Source of the DNA: Geosiphon pyriformis
Taxonomy: Eukaryota; Glomeromycota; Glomeromycetes; Archaeosporales; Geosiphonaceae
NCBI GenBank assembly: GCA_016748015.1
Contig: JAAOMT010000134.1
Span: 870,451 to 934,450, forward strand
Length of the DNA: 64,000 nucleotides
Direction: 5' to 3'
Shown here: piece by piece, positions 11,641-23,461 of the stretch
How positions within the stretch are numbered: position 1 is the first letter of the stretch
How the letters are laid out: each line of letters begins with the position of its first letter
Translations under genes and position numbers: made by a program
The notes under the pieces: generated by a model
Database searches by the model: none
What the model saw: only the letters and a program-made list of their open reading frames with translations
Told to the model about the DNA's origin: nothing

Positions 11641-14150
11641 AAATTTTCAACATAAAAAATAATTTAAATTTTAATAATAACTATTTTTAATATAAATATA
11701 TAAACTTATATTTGTTAATTAAAATAAAAAACTTTAATTAAATAATTTTTAATATTAAAGTATTTTTTAATAAGTTAAAACTATTATTTACAAAAAAATT
11801 TTTTATACAAGTTATTATAATATATAAAAAATTTGTGAATAAAATTGTTGTATTAATTATAGAACTTGAATTTAAAATTTTTTGGTAAATTTTTACTAAT
11901 GTAAACAATATAGTAAATTAAATATATAATTTTATATATTTGTTTAATTGTAATATTTATTGCAAAATTTATATTTATAATAAATATTAATAGTTTTATT
12001 ATTGTTGTTTTTTTTGTATATTTTAAAATCTATTTATATAATTTAATTGTTTTATTTAATATAAAAGCTTATATAATAAGACATAACTTAATATTATTGT
12101 CTATAACAAAAAAAAGCAAAAATAATATTTAATATTAATTGGTTTTTATAATATTGTTATTTAAAATGATATTATAATACTTTAACTAAAGAATAATTTG
12201 TGCTAATAATATTTAAAATAAATAAATAAGTTAATTTTTATTGTTTAATTTAAACTTAATAGTTTATTGATAATTATATAATTTACAGTTAAAAAGTATT
12301 GTTAATAAACATAATATATATTAGTTTTTTATTAATATAAATTTTGAATTTTGTATTATATTTAAAAATAAATTTAATTAAAAATTTTGCATTTATTAAT
12401 TTTTTTTAATATTAATTAACAGATTTTTATTTTTAATAAAAAGTTAAATTTCACTAAAAATATTTTTAGAAATATTTTAATATATTAAAGCATAATATTA
12501 AATATTAAAATAAATAATTATATATATTAATAAAAATTGTAAGAATTATAAATAAAACATTTTATAAAAAGTTAATATTAATATATTATTTGCAATTTTA
12601 ATATTTTATAGTGGTCATAAAGATTGATTTTTTTTGATTAATAATAATTATTAAATTTACATTTGTAATATAATATTTGATATAATTTTTAGAATATATT
12701 TTCAATTTTTTTTTGTTTATTATAATTTTTTATAATTTTATTAGCTTTTTTTCATAATAAAAAGATATAATTAACATAAAAATTCAATATATTTATAAAT
12801 AAACAAAATAAATAAAACTTAAAATAATTTGTTATATTTTTTTAATATGTAATTTTATTTTTATTTCTAAAATTTTAACAAACTTGATAATTTAATTTAA
12901 ATGTTTTATATTAAAAAAGTATTATAATACCAAAAAAAATTAAAATTCACTAATAAAAATATAGAATATTTTTATTTATATCTTAATTAAAAATAATTTT
13001 ATATTAAAAATAAGTTTTATATTAATAAAAAAAAATTTTTGGAATTTTAATATGTATTTTTTTATTATTATTTATTAATATTTGTTTAAATATTTTTTTT
13101 AGTCTGTAATTATTAATTTTAAATTTAATATTAAGAAAATTATATGTTAGTATTAAAAAGAAAAAATATTAATATACTGTAAATAAAAATATTAATAAAA
13201 CTACAATCTTAAATAGTTTTTATTTAAATAGTTAATTTTATTATAATTTATTGCTTTTTAATTTTTGAAACTTATAATTCATATTTTATATATGAAATTC
13301 AGTTTTTATTTTCAATAAAACTGGTTTTTTTGGATTTTTTTATTTTATAAAAACTTTAAAAAACATAAATATCATATAAAAAAAGTTATATTTATATAAA
13401 AAAATACAAATATAACAAGTTATACAAAAAAATACAATAATTATATAAAATAAAACTGATTAAAACACATTATTATTATTTATAACCAATAATAAAATTT
13501 CAAAACAAGTTACTCATTATTTAGATTATGTATTTGTTTTATATTATATATATAATTTAAAAGTTACATAATTTTTTAAGATAATTTTTAAAACAGATTG
13601 TTTTATTTAATTTTTTTATTATAATATATAAAAATTTGAATTTAATTCTATTTTTTATAATTTAAATAAATTTTATATTTTAAAAAAATAAATATATATT
13701 TTGTATAATATTAAAAATTAATTTGTTTTTTAAAAATTCAAATTAAATGTATTTTTAAATTAATTATTAATTTGTTTAAAAATTTTGATTAGTTTTAAAT
13801 AAAATACAAAACTTATTTTTTAAATATTTAAAATATAAGCAGTAAGCTTATTATAATAAATTTTAATAAATATAAAATTTACAAAAAAGTAACAATTAAG
13901 TTTTTAATAAATACTTAAATAAATTAGAAATAATAAGTTTTTTAAATAAATAATATATTTATTAACTTAGATTTAAATGGCTAATTACATATAAAAATGA
14001 ATAAACCAAACTTATAGTTTAATTTTTAAAAGTAAAATTTTATTTTATTAATAAAAAAAATCATTAAAAAAAATAAAAATTATTATATTTTAAATTTAAA
14101 ATATTATATAAATTTTGTAATTTAAAATTTAAATGTTTAAATTATTTTTA
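11641..14150. other. AT desert, no gene
   Basis: About 2.5 kb of nearly pure A/T with homopolymer runs, short palindromic A/T stretches and no open frame of coding quality. It sits between two LINE-derived tails. The comparable stretch at 57.2-60.85 kb can still be read as a LINE, so this one may be an even more decayed copy, but I could not align it. Confidence 0.6.
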
Positions 14151-14280
14151 TTATTATTATATTTTATCAAGTGAGATCCAAATACTACCTAAACTATGAT
14201 ACCACAGAAGGAATTACATTATAGGCATAAATTATGCATTTTCTACATGTAATCAGACACTCGGCCCAATCAAGGACTTA
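14150..14280 (-). repeat. LINE-type 3' UTR of the half-LINE
   Basis: Reading the minus strand from the ORF1 stop: TGGGCCGAGTGTCTG, ACATGTAGAAAATGCAT, then the CTC(A)CTTG-type end. It aligns base for base with the LINE 3' UTRs at 57,059-57,190 and 47,675-47,805. Confidence 0.75.
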
Positions 14281-16407
14281 CTACACTGAATCAAAAGTAA
14301 GTAAGAATAATCCCAACTCACAAATTCTCTCAATGATACTATTCAGATTCCTAGAGTCAAAAATAAACTCACTAAGAAACAATCTAGTAGACTCAATATT
14401 GCCCCTGGTTTCAGCACTAAACATTTGTCATAAAGCAATGACATACTCAATAGTGTCCTCACTTAAAAAAGAAGGCTTAGCAGCCAGAATACCATCATAA
14501 TCCCTATCACCAAAGTCAACCTTAGATCTAAGACAAGCAATGTCCTTGGAAACTCCAATCATGAGGTTAGAAAAATTGTTAGCAGCACTCTTCATAGAAA
14601 TGATATCTTTCTCAACCTGAACAGCCTTAATGGCATTATCATCAAGAAGACGAGACACCAAAGCAACCAAAAAACCAACAGGCTCAACAATAGACTTAAC
14701 CAGAGGAGCCAAATCCAAAATCTGCTTTTCCAAAGAGTCCAACCTGGAACTAACAGCAGGATCAGCAGCAGAAGCAGCTAAAGAAGCCACTAAAGGAGGA
14801 AACTCAGAAAGACCAGAAGGAGCAGCAGTCTTGGCATATGAAGCAGAATCCACAAAACGAGACTTGAAAACCTTGGAAACCTTGAGAGTGGAAGGTGAGG
14901 AAATCTTGCAATCTGTGGCCAGATGGCCCATTTCTTGACACCTAAAGCAGTGCCAGCAGCCAGGAGTTTCCTACCAGATATGGCATTTCCTTAGAGTACC
15001 AGTCTTGACTACAGCAGAATCTAAATCACCTTGAGAGTCAAATGTAATCAAAGCAAACCGGGAACAATGACCAGAATCAGAAGAACGAGAGATGAAACAT
15101 GTTCGACCACCAATCTGAGAAATCATATTACTGATTTCAAAGGCAGTACAGCCAGGGAGAAGGTTAACCAATTTGGCCTTAAACTTATCACAAGACAAAA
15201 TAGTCTCATTTTGATTCACCAGAGGGAGAATTCTAACACTATCCTTGTCCACCAAGACTGACCAATGCTTCAAGACAGACACAGCAGAGTCCAACTTTTC
15301 AAAATAAACCACCACATACTGCCAAATACCAGCAGGCTTCAGCACAACACGAGTAACACTACCAAACACACTGAGAGCCAACTTAATGTCAGCAGCAGAC
15401 ACACCCAAAGGTACATCATGCAGCACAACAGCAGCAGAAGAAGAACCAAATTCAGAAACCACCAAAGACTTGGCAATTTTGAGAGTGACCAAACGAACAG
15501 AGCTTGTAAGCTCAACCAGAAATGTAGCTTCTAAAGACTGTTGAGAAGCAAACTCCATATAGAAAAGCTTCACATTGTCTTTTAAAACAGATTTAGCACC
15601 CAAAAAACCATGCACAGACTGAAAAACAGTCTTAACATAAGCCAATTTGATCTTAAAAGTAGCATCAGGCACCAGAGTAGAGACCACCCACCCAGCAAAC
15701 CTTTGACGACTAGTAATAGTTTCCCAAGCACCACTAGAAGTAGCACCAGAAACTAAAGGAAAAGATAAATCAGTTTCTATTTGATCAGCCCAGTTCCCAA
15801 GAACAGATAACCCAACAGGAGGAAATTGTTTTGCTTCTAAAACCAGTGATGATCTGCCGGAAAACACCACATTTGACAACACAGCCAGTAGTTGATCTTG
15901 GCTCATCTTGGATGATGTGCCAGATGATACTACTGAGATCTCATCTAAGATTTCATTGGAAACCACAAAGAAGTTCAGTATAATAATAGCAGAGGCAAGT
16001 GACTGCCCCCACTTTTCTGAACTTTTGGTTTTTTTGATCATTTTTTTTGAAGAAATGATGCCAGAAGCACCAGATATTGAGTCTATAGAGGGGAAGACCA
16101 GCTTATTTACTGGTCTATTATTAAAAACTTTTGGGCTCTTAGTCGGAGTGGAGGCAACACTGGGACTAACCCAAGTGTGTCTCTTTGAAGGAACTTTGAC
16201 TGGTAAAAAACCAGCCAAAGATGAGGAAGTTGATTTAGTGGCTACCAAAGGCAGCTTTTCATGATTACTGGATAAGGGAAAGACTTTTAAAACGTTTTGC
16301 CTAGTTGCTTCTACAACAGAAAGAGCTCCTCTGGTTGAAATTTTATTAGATATCCTAGGACAGATATTAGGTGCAGTCTTTTTACTCTTTGCTTTGGTCG
16401 TGGTCAT
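14281..16407 (-). pseudogene. ORF1 of the half-LINE: RRM-like domains plus CCHC knuckle
   Basis: It starts with ATG at 16,407 and would be about 708 residues. In-frame stops occur at 14,971 (TAG) and 14,428 (TGA). Order: basic, Ser/Lys-rich N-terminus; a central domain (SGAWETITSRQRFAGWVV); two RRM-like folds (AAVVLHDVPLGVSAADIKLA and AKLVNLLPGCTAFEISNMI); then, past the TAG, a CX2CX4HX4C knuckle (CFRCQEMGHLATDC, 14,890-14,932); then a long helical tail ending at the shared 3' UTR stop. It differs from the ORF1 of the full LINE but has the same domain plan, so it is likely a chromatin- or RNA-coating protein. Only two stops make it the least decayed ORF1 in the window. Confidence 0.8.
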
Positions 16408-16430
16408 AAAATTAAGGAGACAAAGAGTTC

Positions 16431-17252
16431 TTATTTTTTTTAAAGCTTTTTAAATTATAAAATACATAAATATAAAACAAAAATTTACAAAAAATTATTT
16501 TAAACTATAATTTTTAATAAATGTATAAAGTTTTATAAATTAGAAATTTAAAAATAAAAATAAAATAAAAATAGTATGTTGTTTTGTATTTTATTTATTA
16601 AATCTTATAATAATATTATTGTATCAAAGAATTATGCAGTTTAATATTTTTAACAAGAAAAAAGTCAAAAATGTTTTTTTTTTTAAACATAAAAACTTCA
16701 AAAGAAATTCCGATTATTTTTGTAAAATATGATTTATTGCATTATTTTTTACATAATGCAAACAAAAATTATACAATACAATAACAAAAATGTATATAAA
16801 AGAACAAAATTATATTTTGTTATTCAATTAATATATAAAAACAAAGATAGTAGTTAATAATATATTAAGTACGTATACTATTAATTTAAGAAGTTTATTA
16901 TATTATTATTATTGGAAATTTAAATTTAGCATTTCATTACCCCTCGTTTCCTTGTTTAAATTGACTTATAAGTGTGGTCTAAATTCTAACTTTTTTAAGA
17001 AGGGTTATCCATATTATGTCATAATTCCCAAATCCCTTCAGATAAGATAGTATCACATACTTAAATAAGGTTGTTTGGGCAATTTTGCAGGACTGATTTT
17101 TAACGCCTTTGGGCTCCTTTCTTACAAATACTTTTTTTAAAAAGATTAATAACTAAACCTTAAACTCTTTCCTTTTTTTATTTTGGAGCTTGTATTTTTC
17201 CGTTCATAAACTTATCTCGTAAAGTAAAGAACTTTGTAGTTCAATTATACTA
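16431..17252. other. intergenic, upstream of the VPS17-like gene
   Basis: AT-rich spacer without a coding frame. From about 16,930 to 17,250 the base composition becomes less extreme (pyrimidine-rich blocks just before the ATG at 17,253), as in other promoters of this gene island. No specific element could be recognised. Confidence 0.5.
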
Positions 17253-18996
17253 ATGGCTATCCCACAGGAACCGTTGAATGGGGATGTGGAAGAGAACCCT
17301 CGCCAGTTTTCCTCGTCAAGAACACCCCGTGGCAAAGGTCACAAGAACGGTGCAGCCTCACCTATCCAATTAGAAGAGTATTTGCGCATTTTCATTCAGG
17401 CATTCGACAAAAATCGGCGTGATCCTGTTTTTAAGCTCAAAATTAGTGTATGCGTTTTTGAGTAATTGCAACAGGTTATCGCGTGATTTGAGCTTATGTT
17501 CATAATTCTTTTTTACTAACATACAGACGAATTTACCAAACTATCGACGGAACACTTATCCTTTAGTGGAACGTACTTATGTTGAATTTGAAAGGCTCTA
17601 TGAATCCTTAAACTATAACAACCCGGAGTGTATTGTACCGGCCTTGCCTTTCGCAACAACTAGTTTTCAAGCTACCGAAGAAGATGAAAGACGAATCAAA
17701 AACTCAATGCAAATATGGATGAACCGTATTTCCAGCAACCCTTTTTTGCAGCATGATGAAGAACTTAAATCTTTCATAGAAACAGATTTTGCAGTAAGCC
17801 CTTTTTTCTCGTGTATGTTTTACCGAAAAACACATTATCACAGACTAAATTATGAACTTTGAAATTTATGATGATAAGTTCATTCCAGCTACTAAACCAC
17901 GCAAGAGAACGAGCAGTTTTCGAATGAAATTTTCTGGGACAGTAAGAGATGACGACGAACAACTAGCTGACGCTAGGGCAATTGCTAATACTCTTGAAGC
18001 ACATTTGCTTGAAAATGCTAGAACCGTTCAAAAGTTAGCTAAAGTTCGCAAAGGTTAGTTTTTCTAAGATAGCTTCTGGCTACTTGTTATTAATTTGGAG
18101 ATCCATCTATCAGGGGTAGCCATATGTACGGCAGATCTTGGGGCCAAATCTATCGGCATGGGAACGGTTGAAAAACATCCTCCGTTATCGAGGTATGTTT
18201 AATGGCCATTTTTAAGGCTTGATCTTTCAAAAAAAATATTAGCCTCATCTTTAATATCAATTTCTGATAAAAGTGGTCTAAGAAAGTTGGGGAAAACATT
18301 ACAAATGATCAGCGAATTGCAGCAACTGCAAGCAATGAGCGAAGCTGCGGCTCTTGGGGACTTTTTCAATTATTATGCTGTGAATGCTCATGTGGTCAGG
18401 GTAGGTAGTCAAAGTTAATCTATTGAACAACTAGTTGGAACAATTTCTACAAAATGGTATATTATTAAATAAATTAGGAAACTTTGACGAATCGCCTTCG
18501 AATTATTTCAGAATTTGAAGCTGCTGTCAAAGCAACAGTTAGCAAGCGTCGCTACATAGAACGTTTAAAATCTTCCACTTCTATCAAATCAGAGCGAGTT
18601 GATGAAGCTGTAGAAGATTTGGAATACGTACAGTATTTGAACTTGATTTTATACTCACAATTCGATTGTTTTATAGTGTTCAAATTTAATTTTAATTTTC
18701 AAAATAACCAGGCCCAAAACTATGAAGCTAACCTGGGTGCTCGTGTTAACCATGTCACCAAAAACCTTCATAATGAGATTGATATTTACGAAGAAAATCG
18801 CACTCAAGATTTTATGAGTGCTTTTAAGGAATATGTGAAGAAACAAATCGTTTTTGAGAAACAGCAATTAAAAGAATGGGAGAATTTACGACCAGACATT
18901 AAAGCCATAACCAAACGTAATATGCATGTACATATTATAGGTGATGAGGAGCTTGATCCCCGAGCTATGGCTGAACGTCTCAGTACTTATATGTGA
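17253..18996 (+). CDS. VPS17: VPS17-like sorting nexin (PX-BAR retromer subunit)
   Basis: Seven exons: 17253-17447, 17527-17812, 17889-18053, 18114-18192, 18274-18400, 18478-18627, 18712-18996 (428 residues). All joins keep frame with GT-AG signals. Residues about 35-160 form a PX domain (phosphoinositide binding; QIWMNRISSNPFLQ and the FIETDFAVSP motif). Residues about 165-425 form a helical BAR-type domain (ADLGAKSIGMGTVEKHPPL, SGLRKLGKTL, KQQLKEWENLRPDIKAI). This pattern matches fungal Vps17, which pairs with Vps5 as the membrane-bending half of retromer on endosomes. It is somewhat shorter than yeast Vps17. A different PX-BAR nexin is the main alternative. Confidence 0.8.
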
Positions 18997-19187
18997 TCAA
19001 ATGTTGAACATTCAAAAAAAATAATCTTAAAACCTGAATAACTATCTTGGGGATTGATCACACAGACGCCAGGAAAAAGGGTATGCCGTAGATTTTTTCC
19101 TTCATATATTTATATGTTGTATTTTTGTAAGTAGATAGAATAAAATAAATTTGTAGGTGAAAAAAGAATGTATGGATCTCGATATTT

Positions 19188-19806
19188 TCAAATTTGCCCA
19201 TTTTTAAAACTCAGGTCGCTGAATACAGGTCGATGGTCGCTAATATATATGTTGTCATCATATCTGTTAGAGGCAATACCATGAAAAAGAACCTTGGCCA
19301 CTGTTGAATTTTTGTCGGATTTATTATTTGGTTTATTGGATTCCTTTTCATGGGAAGAGATGGGCATCAAAACATCCTCGTTGATGAGTATATAATCAAT
19401 ACGTTTTGGCTGAGTAGTTGGACTAAACCCGGTGAATGTATAAGATTCACCAAAAGAAGTGGCACCTGGGCGGCAGCAAATCTTATAACGAGTATCTGCA
19501 AAATGGGGTAGAAATCCTTCATCTGAAGGCGAGGAATTCTTTTTGGAGATGCGTTGTTTCCCAGTAAGGATCTTATAAGCATCAGAATCCTCTTCATCGT
19601 TATAGTCACCAGTCAAGATAATTGGGAAAGTCGTGAAAGATGTGAGATGTGAATCGGAAATAGATAAATCTCTTGCTTTTCTAAGCAAGAGTTTTGCGCT
19701 TTCAACACGAGCCAATTTACCGCGATCGTCAAAGTGTGTGTTGATGTGGTAAAATGTGACGTTTGAAACCAGATCACGGAATCTAATTGTCATTAAATTT
19801 TGAGTT
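19188..19806 (-). CDS. endonuclease/exonuclease/phosphatase family protein, C-terminal part
   Basis: The minus-strand frame from 19,806 to 19,188 carries the C-terminal half of the EEP fold: FYHINTHFDDRG (conserved N-x-H-x-D), FPIILTGDYNDEEDSDAY (GD-x-N), RIDYILINEDV (R-I-D-Y-I) and the final ISDHRPVFSDL (S-D-H-R-P catalytic Asp-His). These are the classic metal and phosphate-binding motifs. The N-terminal half lies in or beyond the 405-base assembly gap (19,807-20,211), so the gene is partial here. The motif set fits secreted or cytosolic EEP phosphodiesterases of fungi; the substrate cannot be told. Confidence 0.8.
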
Positions 19807-20211
19807 NNNNNNNNNNNNNNNNNNNNNNNNNNNNNNNNNNNNNNNNNNNNNNNNNNNNNNNNNNNNNNNNNNNNNNNNNNNNNNNNNNNNNNNNNNNNNN
19901 NNNNNNNNNNNNNNNNNNNNNNNNNNNNNNNNNNNNNNNNNNNNNNNNNNNNNNNNNNNNNNNNNNNNNNNNNNNNNNNNNNNNNNNNNNNNNNNNNNNN
20001 NNNNNNNNNNNNNNNNNNNNNNNNNNNNNNNNNNNNNNNNNNNNNNNNNNNNNNNNNNNNNNNNNNNNNNNNNNNNNNNNNNNNNNNNNNNNNNNNNNNN
20101 NNNNNNNNNNNNNNNNNNNNNNNNNNNNNNNNNNNNNNNNNNNNNNNNNNNNNNNNNNNNNNNNNNNNNNNNNNNNNNNNNNNNNNNNNNNNNNNNNNNN
20201 NNNNNNNNNNN
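19807..20211. other. assembly gap (405 N)
   Basis: A run of N. It removes the 5' part of the endonuclease/exonuclease/phosphatase gene. ORFs crossing it are meaningless. Confidence 0.99.
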
Positions 20212-20524
20212 CAAGGGCTGTAGGCTTGTCATCCTCAGTCACAAGTTCGAGAGAATATCTTTCTACGTATCGTTACTGAGTCATTTATGCGTCTTGTCGT
20301 GCAATTCGAGCTGCAAATAGATTATCATCTGTGAGTTTTCTTCGCATTGCATAACAGTAAATAAACTTTTAATAAATTACAGCAGCAGACCACAAAATTT
20401 CCTTAGTGCCTCCCAAAAAAACATAAAATAGCGCACTGGATATAATTAATTCTTTTAATCATATTTTATTTTAATTTCCTGCTTTCTGTTTTTCACCACT
20501 TTCTTTTTTTCCGCTCTCGACAAA
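20212..20524. other. gap edge and divergent promoter region
   Basis: The minus strand next to the gap (20,212-20,345) has short open stretches (MRRKLTDDNLFAARIARQ, then ERYSLELVTEDDKPTAL) that could be first exons of the endonuclease/exonuclease/phosphatase gene. They cannot be joined across the gap. The rest, up to the ATG at 20,525, is an AT-rich promoter with pyrimidine runs. Confidence 0.4.
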
Positions 20525-21811
20525 ATGTCAAAATCATACCCAAAAAATTCACCCATTGATACTGGAGATTATCATGAAATGACTTTGAAACAGGCAAAAG
20601 AACTTTGGGATAGTCCTCGTTCGCGTCAAGTTATTACCCTTGGTTCGGGGAAAGTTGGCGTTTGCGAGGTAATATGTTTGTGACCTTAAAGAACGGATTC
20701 TTTTTCAAATACCCAACATACCCCCAAAAAACAATTTCAACTTGATAGGTTGGTGACTCTCAAGGTTTTCCTGTGGTTTGGTTCACAGGTAGTAATCAAG
20801 TCCGTTTCTCCCTATTCGTTATTAAAAATCGATAATAAAGCTTTGATTTTATATTTTCTAAGGAAACATGGGCTCTGCTTTTACCATTCTTTTATATGAA
20901 AATATTGCTAGACGTCACCGAATACGCATTTTTTGTGTTGACCGGCCAGGGTTACTATTATAATTGTTTTTTCCAGAATTTTAATCATATTAAACAATTT
21001 TGAACTTACTTTTTTCTCTTTTTATAGATATAATGACACGGAAGACTGCTATTCGAAAGGAGTTCCTAATGTATTCGAATTTGTTGAGCTAATTAATGAA
21101 TTGACAGTATTTCTTGGCCTTTATCAATTTGGTTTAGTTACATTTTCATTGGGTGCAGTTTTCGGTCTAGCATTTTCAATTCGTTATCCAGAGCGACTCA
21201 AAGGACCTATTCATTTGATAAGTCCTTGGGTGTCGACTTCTACACCAGGTGCATCTACCTTAATGAACCGAATCGCGAAGTTTGCACCGAGTTTCATAAT
21301 TAGAACTACACTCACAGCTCTTCCTTCAGTGAATCAATTTCTTGGAAATGCATGGGGAGCTTTTGTTTCATTCGGCTCATTTGGAGGTGGCAATGGTAAC
21401 GGAAATAATAATTCAAAAACCAAACTTATTGAAGATGAAGAAACTATCATTATATATGATAGTCCTGCATTTACGATATCGCCAGGCCGAAGTTATTTAC
21501 ACAATCAAGTTTACAATAATGGTATATGGAATCTTCAAAACGGAAAATCTGGCCCTCATAATGACTGGATGATAGCACTAGAAAGAGTGAATTGGGGATA
21601 TAAATATGAAGACACTACTTATCCTGTGAGGGTATTTATTGGTGATATGGATGAAGAAGTTCCAATAGCAGCATGGGAATATATGAGCAAACGAATGAAA
21701 AATGTAGAATTTAAAGTGATTAATGGTGCTAAACATTATTTATTATATCGAATGGATTTTATGGAAGATTTGTTCGAGATTATTCGCAAATCTTTCAGTG
21801 ATGATCTATGA
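20525..21811 (+). CDS. alpha/beta-hydrolase fold protein
   Basis: Four exons: 20525-20668, 20749-20788, 20863-20950, 21028-21811 (351 residues). Signs of the fold: WFTGNMGSA (oxyanion-hole loop after strand 3), FCVDRPGYNDT, the nucleophile elbow TFSLGAVFG (Ser near residue 130; the first Gly of G-x-S-x-G is Thr), an Asp in VFIGDMDEEVP and a His in GAKHYLLYR close to the C-terminus. The cap region has a Gly/Asn-rich low-complexity insert (GGGNGNGNNN). Proteins of this kind are esterases or lipases of unknown substrate, common in fungi. No signal peptide is visible. Confidence 0.85.
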
Positions 21812-22423
21812 AGAAAATTGTTAAATGACTATTTTTTCTCGATTCTTTAATATCAAGGATGTTATTACAATTATCAATTACTCAATACTTTATGGCAATA
21901 TAATTTCGATACTTTGTACATTAGTGTATTCCACCGATTTTTCTCCTTAATTTTAGAACTTTATTCTATAAATTGTATATATCATTAACTTAACGACATG
22001 TGAATTTTTGAAGAGCTCGCATTAAGGTGTTATTTTCAAGGTTCTTTCCAACTTTTTTAAACCCGAGTTTCCTTCAGAATTCCGGGATATAAATCTTTTT
22101 GAACACTTTGTCACCTATTCGCGTATTGAATTAAATACCAAACTCAGATTAAATTCATATGGTTTGAGACTTTAACAATCTAATGTATAAAAATCAATGT
22201 TGAATTTACTTGCTTATTTATGCCATAACATCTAAACTGGTATCGAATTGAAAATATTATATTGGCGCTCGAACATTCGCCTTTAAAAAGACGTTTAAAA
22301 AGTATACAACGAATCATTTAAACCTCAAGTTATCTTTGGATTAAAATGGGTGTTTCTCTTAAAAATTCAATAGCTAAATTCAAGATGCATGGTGTCGCGG
22401 TAACGTTGTTAGGTGGACGGGAC
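21812..22423. other. intergenic
   Basis: Downstream of the hydrolase stop. No convincing gene; a 37-codon frame begins at 22,346 on the plus strand (MGVSLKNSIAKFKMHG) but has no support. Confidence 0.5.
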
Positions 22424-22723
22424 TCATCTTCCGCTTATCGTTTTACTGTCGTTGATTGAGAGCCCATTAACTGAGGTGTTGTTAATAATTGAAGTTGAAT
22501 CAATCACAAAATGCTTTAAAATCTTCCTGCCTTTGCCAAACATTGAATATTCCAATGTCAGTTGCCATCTATTCATCAATATTTGAAGTGTAGCAAGATA
22601 AAACAGGAACGTGGAAATAGAGAAATTGGAAAAAGCTATTCCTAGGCGTTTGGTAATTTGAAAACACGAGAGGTGGGCCTGAACAATAGAAAAAGAAGCA
22701 GCAGTAATACGAAACAAAGCCAA
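22424..22723 (-). CDS. possible small hypothetical protein (99 residues)
   Basis: An uninterrupted frame with ATG at 22,723. A hydrophobic stretch (ISTFLFYLATLQILM, residues about 37-51) could be a membrane segment; the rest is mixed with a Ser/Asn/Thr-rich tail. No family was recognised. It lies alone in a 1 kb gap between genes, and codon quality is unremarkable, so it may be spurious or an exon of something larger. Confidence 0.25.
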   Translation of the reverse strand: MALFRITAASFSIVQAHLSCFQITKRLGIAFSNFSISTFLFYLATLQILMNRWQLTLEYSMFGKGRKILKHFVIDSTSIINNTSVNGLSINDSKTISGR

Positions 22724-22845
22724 TGATGTAAAGCAAACATTGAGAGGTTTTTATTCTAATTTCCGATTTTTTTAATTTTATTTTTTACTTATCAAATGAC
22801 TAAAACCTCTTACCTCTGTTTTGCCTCTTACCTAAGCTTTTTCCA

Positions 22846-23328
22846 TCATTCCTCCTCTTCCTCAAGGACGATAATAGGGTTTTCTTTAGTGCCTAAATAA
22901 CCGAATGTAAAAAGCCTGTGAGCTTCCCTGGCTTTGTCCTTGGCACCATCATACTGAACCATTGCAGCAAAAGATTTAATTGCAGCGACATGGTAAGTTG
23001 CCTCTAACTTGGCCCAGCGAGGATTTTTAACATTTCCCATGAGGGTCATGTGTGCTAGTTTTGCCTCAAGGGCATTCTGGCGCCAGAGTTCAAATCTTGT
23101 ATCGGCATGCTCCTTTGCCTCCTGATAATTGGTGTAAAGCTCTTTTTGCTGTTGGTTTAGTTGATTGAACCAGTATAGGTTTTCCTGATCCCTTATTTGT
23201 CTGGCTCTTTCCCATTTTTCTTCTAGTTTGGCAAATTCTACCAAGGGATGAACAATCTGGGAACCGGCTGGTTGCTCAAATTCAAAGGTCCCATTTTTCC
23301 AAATTAATCTGCTAAATAGAAGCACCAT
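22846..23328 (-). CDS. hypothetical charged helical protein (160 residues)
   Basis: The ATG at 23,328 opens an intronless frame ending in five Glu codons. Residues about 30-110 are strongly charged and rich in Glu, Gln, Lys, Ala and Trp (KLEEKWERARQIRDQENL), predicting a long helix or coiled coil. The C-terminus is IIVLEEEEE. I do not recognise the family. It is divergent from the metaxin-like gene, whose ATG lies 134 bases away, so they share a promoter. A second frame upstream (MDIPNLQHLANQI, from 23,503) could be an alternative N-terminus if an intron or frameshift joins them, but I found no splice signal for that. Confidence 0.6.
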   Translation of the reverse strand: MVLLFSRLIWKNGTFEFEQPAGSQIVHPLVEFAKLEEKWERARQIRDQENLYWFNQLNQQQKELYTNYQEAKEHADTRFELWRQNALEAKLAHMTLMGNVKNPRWAKLEATYHVAAIKSFAAMVQYDGAKDKAREAHRLFTFGYLGTKENPIIVLEEEEE

Positions 23329-23461
23329 CTTGAAGTTGTTGATGTTGAAATTGTCGCTGTTGAGATTTAATTTTCAAATGTATTACTCTTTTAATCTGAT
23401 TGGCTAAATGTTGTAAGTTAGGAATATCCATATTAATCTTCCTTCTTTTCCACCTTATGAA

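Larger units (their letters stand above)
14150..16430 (-). mobile_element. ORF1-only ('half-LINE') non-autonomous retrotransposon, copy 1
   Basis: On the minus strand one long ORF1 (16,407 to 14,281) is followed directly by the same 3' UTR that follows ORF2 in the LINEs of this window. The ORF1 stop codon TAG (14,281-14,283) aligns with the ORF2 stop TAG of the LINE (57,056-57,058), and the UTR block continues to about 14,150. No endonuclease, reverse transcriptase or RNase H remnant lies between. A second copy with the same layout is at 62,745-64,000. This argues for a replicating non-autonomous family rather than a single deletion. Confidence 0.75.

Noticed and set aside
14630-16264. Several plus-strand frames (14,630; 15,031; 15,265; 15,908)
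   Set aside because: They are antisense shadows of the half-LINE ORF1 on the minus strand.
19787-20320. Frames spanning the N run
   Set aside because: Artefacts of translating unknown bases.
22346-22460. 37-codon plus-strand frame (MGVSLKNSIAKF)
   Set aside because: Too short, no homologue recognised, no splice partner found.
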